DNA from: Bacteroidia bacterium
GTDB taxonomy: Bacteria; Bacteroidota; Bacteroidia; NS11-12g; UBA9320
Length of the DNA: 62,528 nucleotides
Reading direction: 5' to 3'
Assembly (NCBI GenBank): GCA_028247315.1
Contig: JAOKFZ010000008.1
Location: forward strand, 1-62,528
Shown in pieces: positions 61,501-62,528 of the stretch. Below the pieces are notes generated by a model that did no database searches, had not been told where the DNA came from, and saw only the letters and a program-made list of their open reading frames with translations. Position numbers and translations under genes: made by a program. Positions within the stretch are counted from its first letter, which is position 1. Every line of letters starts with the position of its first letter.

Positions 61501-62528
61501 ATGACAAAATTTTCATTCGTATCGGCACTATTAATCAGTAGTTTGTTTCTATTTCAGTTCCAACTACAAGCACAAGACACCCTAAGAAATAAGAAAGATG
61601 GAGACTACATCTTTACGATTAAAAAAGACATAGAAGTAAACGAAGTACAAAACCAGAGCCGCACTGGGACCTGCTGGAGCTTTAGTGCACTTAGTTTTAT
61701 AGAGAGTGAACTTATCCGTTTGGGTCAAGGCAAGCACAAGCTAAGCGAGATGTACATCGTGCGTAAGGCATACGAAGACAAAGCAGAAAACTATGTACGT
61801 ATGCACGGTACGGCTAATTTTAGCCAAGGGGGTGCTTTTCACGATATTCCTTACGTAATAAAGAAGTATGGTATAATGCCGCAAGAGGCATACAAAGGTC
61901 TAAACTACGGATTAGAAAACCACAACCATAGCGAAATGGAAGCTGCACTCAAAGGATTTTTGGATGCCATTATTGCCAATAAGCAAAAGAAACTTACGAC
62001 AAGTTGGAAGCCCGCCTTCAGTGCTATACTGGATGCGTACTTAGGCGTTGTTCCAGAGAATTTCGAATACAAAGGAACCAGCTATACTCCTACTAGCTTC
62101 GCAGAGAGTTTAGAAATGAACATGGATGATTATGTGATTATCACCTCGTTCACACACCATCCTTTCAATGAAAGCTTTGTACTAGAAGTACCCGACAACT
62201 GGATATGGGCACAGGCATACAACGTACCTATGGACGAAATGATGAGCATAATGAGAGGTGCCATAAACAAAGGTTTCGGAATAGGTTGGGCAGCAGATGT
62301 GAGTGAGAAAGGGTTTAGTTTCAAAAACGGACTAGCCATAGTGCCTGAGGATGAATCTGCACTTACGGTGAAAGGAAAAGACAATAAGCAGTTTAATGAT
62401 GCAGGAGCAGACAAGGCAGGGACTCAGTTTGACTCGCCAGGAAAGGAACTTGTTATTACGCAAGAAATGAGACAAGAGGCATTTGATAACTACCTTACTA
62501 CAGACGATCATGGTATGCACCTTACTGG
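61501..62528 (+). CDS. C1B-family cysteine peptidase (aminopeptidase C / bleomycin hydrolase-like), partial
   Basis: The 5' end is complete and the gene runs off the window after 342 codons. A signal peptide (FSFVSALLISSLFLFQFQLQAQ) makes this an exported form. The oxyanion Gln52 and nucleophile Cys58 lie in NEVQNQSRTGTCWSFSALSFIE, followed by YIVRKAYEDKAENY, the C1B pattern. The catalytic His and Asn would lie further on, and only the approach (GFGIGWAADVSEKGFSF) is seen. It starts at the ATG 14 bases after TATTTTGG. It is divergent from the M1 peptidase gene, suggesting a shared role in extracellular peptide breakdown. Confidence 0.9.
   Translation, partial: MTKFSFVSALLISSLFLFQFQLQAQDTLRNKKDGDYIFTIKKDIEVNEVQNQSRTGTCWSFSALSFIESELIRLGQGKHKLSEMYIVRKAYEDKAENYVRMHGTANFSQGGAFHDIPYVIKKYGIMPQEAYKGLNYGLENHNHSEMEAALKGFLDAIIANKQKKLTTSWKPAFSAILDAYLGVVPENFEYKGTSYTPTSFAESLEMNMDDYVIITSFTHHPFNESFVLEVPDNWIWAQAYNVPMDEMMSIMRGAINKGFGIGWAADVSEKGFSFKNGLAIVPEDESALTVKGKDNKQFNDAGADKAGTQFDSPGKELVITQEMRQEAFDNYLTTDDHGMHLT

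Overview
The window is a piece of a Bacteroidota (Flavobacteriales-like) chromosome. Four things show this: T9SS-type C-terminal sorting domains on secreted proteins, SpoIIM/DUF4129/DUF4350/MoxR/DUF58 and DUF805/YqgE/RDD families of the usual Bacteroidota kind, Bacteroidota-type promoter elements (TAnnTTTG) directly in front of many genes, and frequent TTG/GTG starts. No taxon below this level can be fixed from the sequence.

Region 1 (about 1-10,960) is an AT-rich accessory island ending at a tRNA-Glu(TTC) gene (10970-11041, minus). It opens with an apparent operon of a duplicated unknown protein, a second unknown protein and an ATP-dependent DNA ligase (799-3508), with a truncated copy of the first protein just upstream. 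Then come a large unknown gene, a possible PD-(D/E)XK nuclease, several small orphan genes (one apparently frameshifted), a phage-type 5'(3')-deoxyribonucleotidase and a coiled-coil gene. A stub of a tyrosine recombinase lies at 7917-8111. A MerR-like regulator, a secreted barrel-like protein and a DUF5681-like protein follow. Two terminator hairpins with the same loop but compensated stem changes (8228-8262 and 10926-10960) bracket the last 2.7 kb. A perfect 24-bp palindrome sits between them.

Region 2 (11,350-19,700) is core: gap, an Nramp-like transporter, algH/yqgE, a four-helix membrane protein, a UPF0158 protein, hflX, a secreted protein with a membrane partner, frr and ywbE. Region 3 (19,800-28,200) is aromatic and side-chain catabolism. 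A minus-strand operon encodes 2-oxopent-4-enoate hydratase, acylating acetaldehyde dehydrogenase and 4-hydroxy-2-oxovalerate aldolase, which turn the end product of a meta-cleavage route into pyruvate and acetyl-CoA. It is accompanied by 4-hydroxyphenylpyruvate dioxygenase, a PaaZ-type ALDH/hydratase fusion and a crotonase.

Region 4 (28,200-37,000) has two DUF805 proteins, then an RDD protein divergent from the run SpoIIM-DUF4129-DUF4350-MoxR-DUF58, then phnA, dgkA and a TPR protein. Region 5 (37,100-49,200) is mixed: a GH16 lipoprotein glucanase, a low-recognition patch (38,500-39,900), a T9SS cargo protein, a PA0069-like radical SAM protein, a zinc-ribbon protein, an MscS channel, a barrel protein, a TerB-like protein, an ALDH7-type dehydrogenase, a YwqK/TonB-C fusion and an Xaa-Pro aminopeptidase.

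Region 6 (49,200-62,528) carries rpmH-rnpA-yidD, then a carboxy-terminal protease, a TSUP exporter, an M28-like protein lacking two key active-site residues, metF, rsgA, a fasciclin lipoprotein, a DUF2452-like protein, a glutathione peroxidase, a decayed phosphodiester-glycosidase gene with an in-frame stop, a T9SS-secreted M1 peptidase and the start of a C1B peptidase cut off by the window end.

The points most worth pursuing are the ligase operon with its duplicated partner gene, the island boundary with its paired hairpins, the repeated leader in front of two orphan genes, the probable M28 pseudoenzyme and the very short or absent 5' leaders. All family names are from recognising sequence features by eye; no database search was run.
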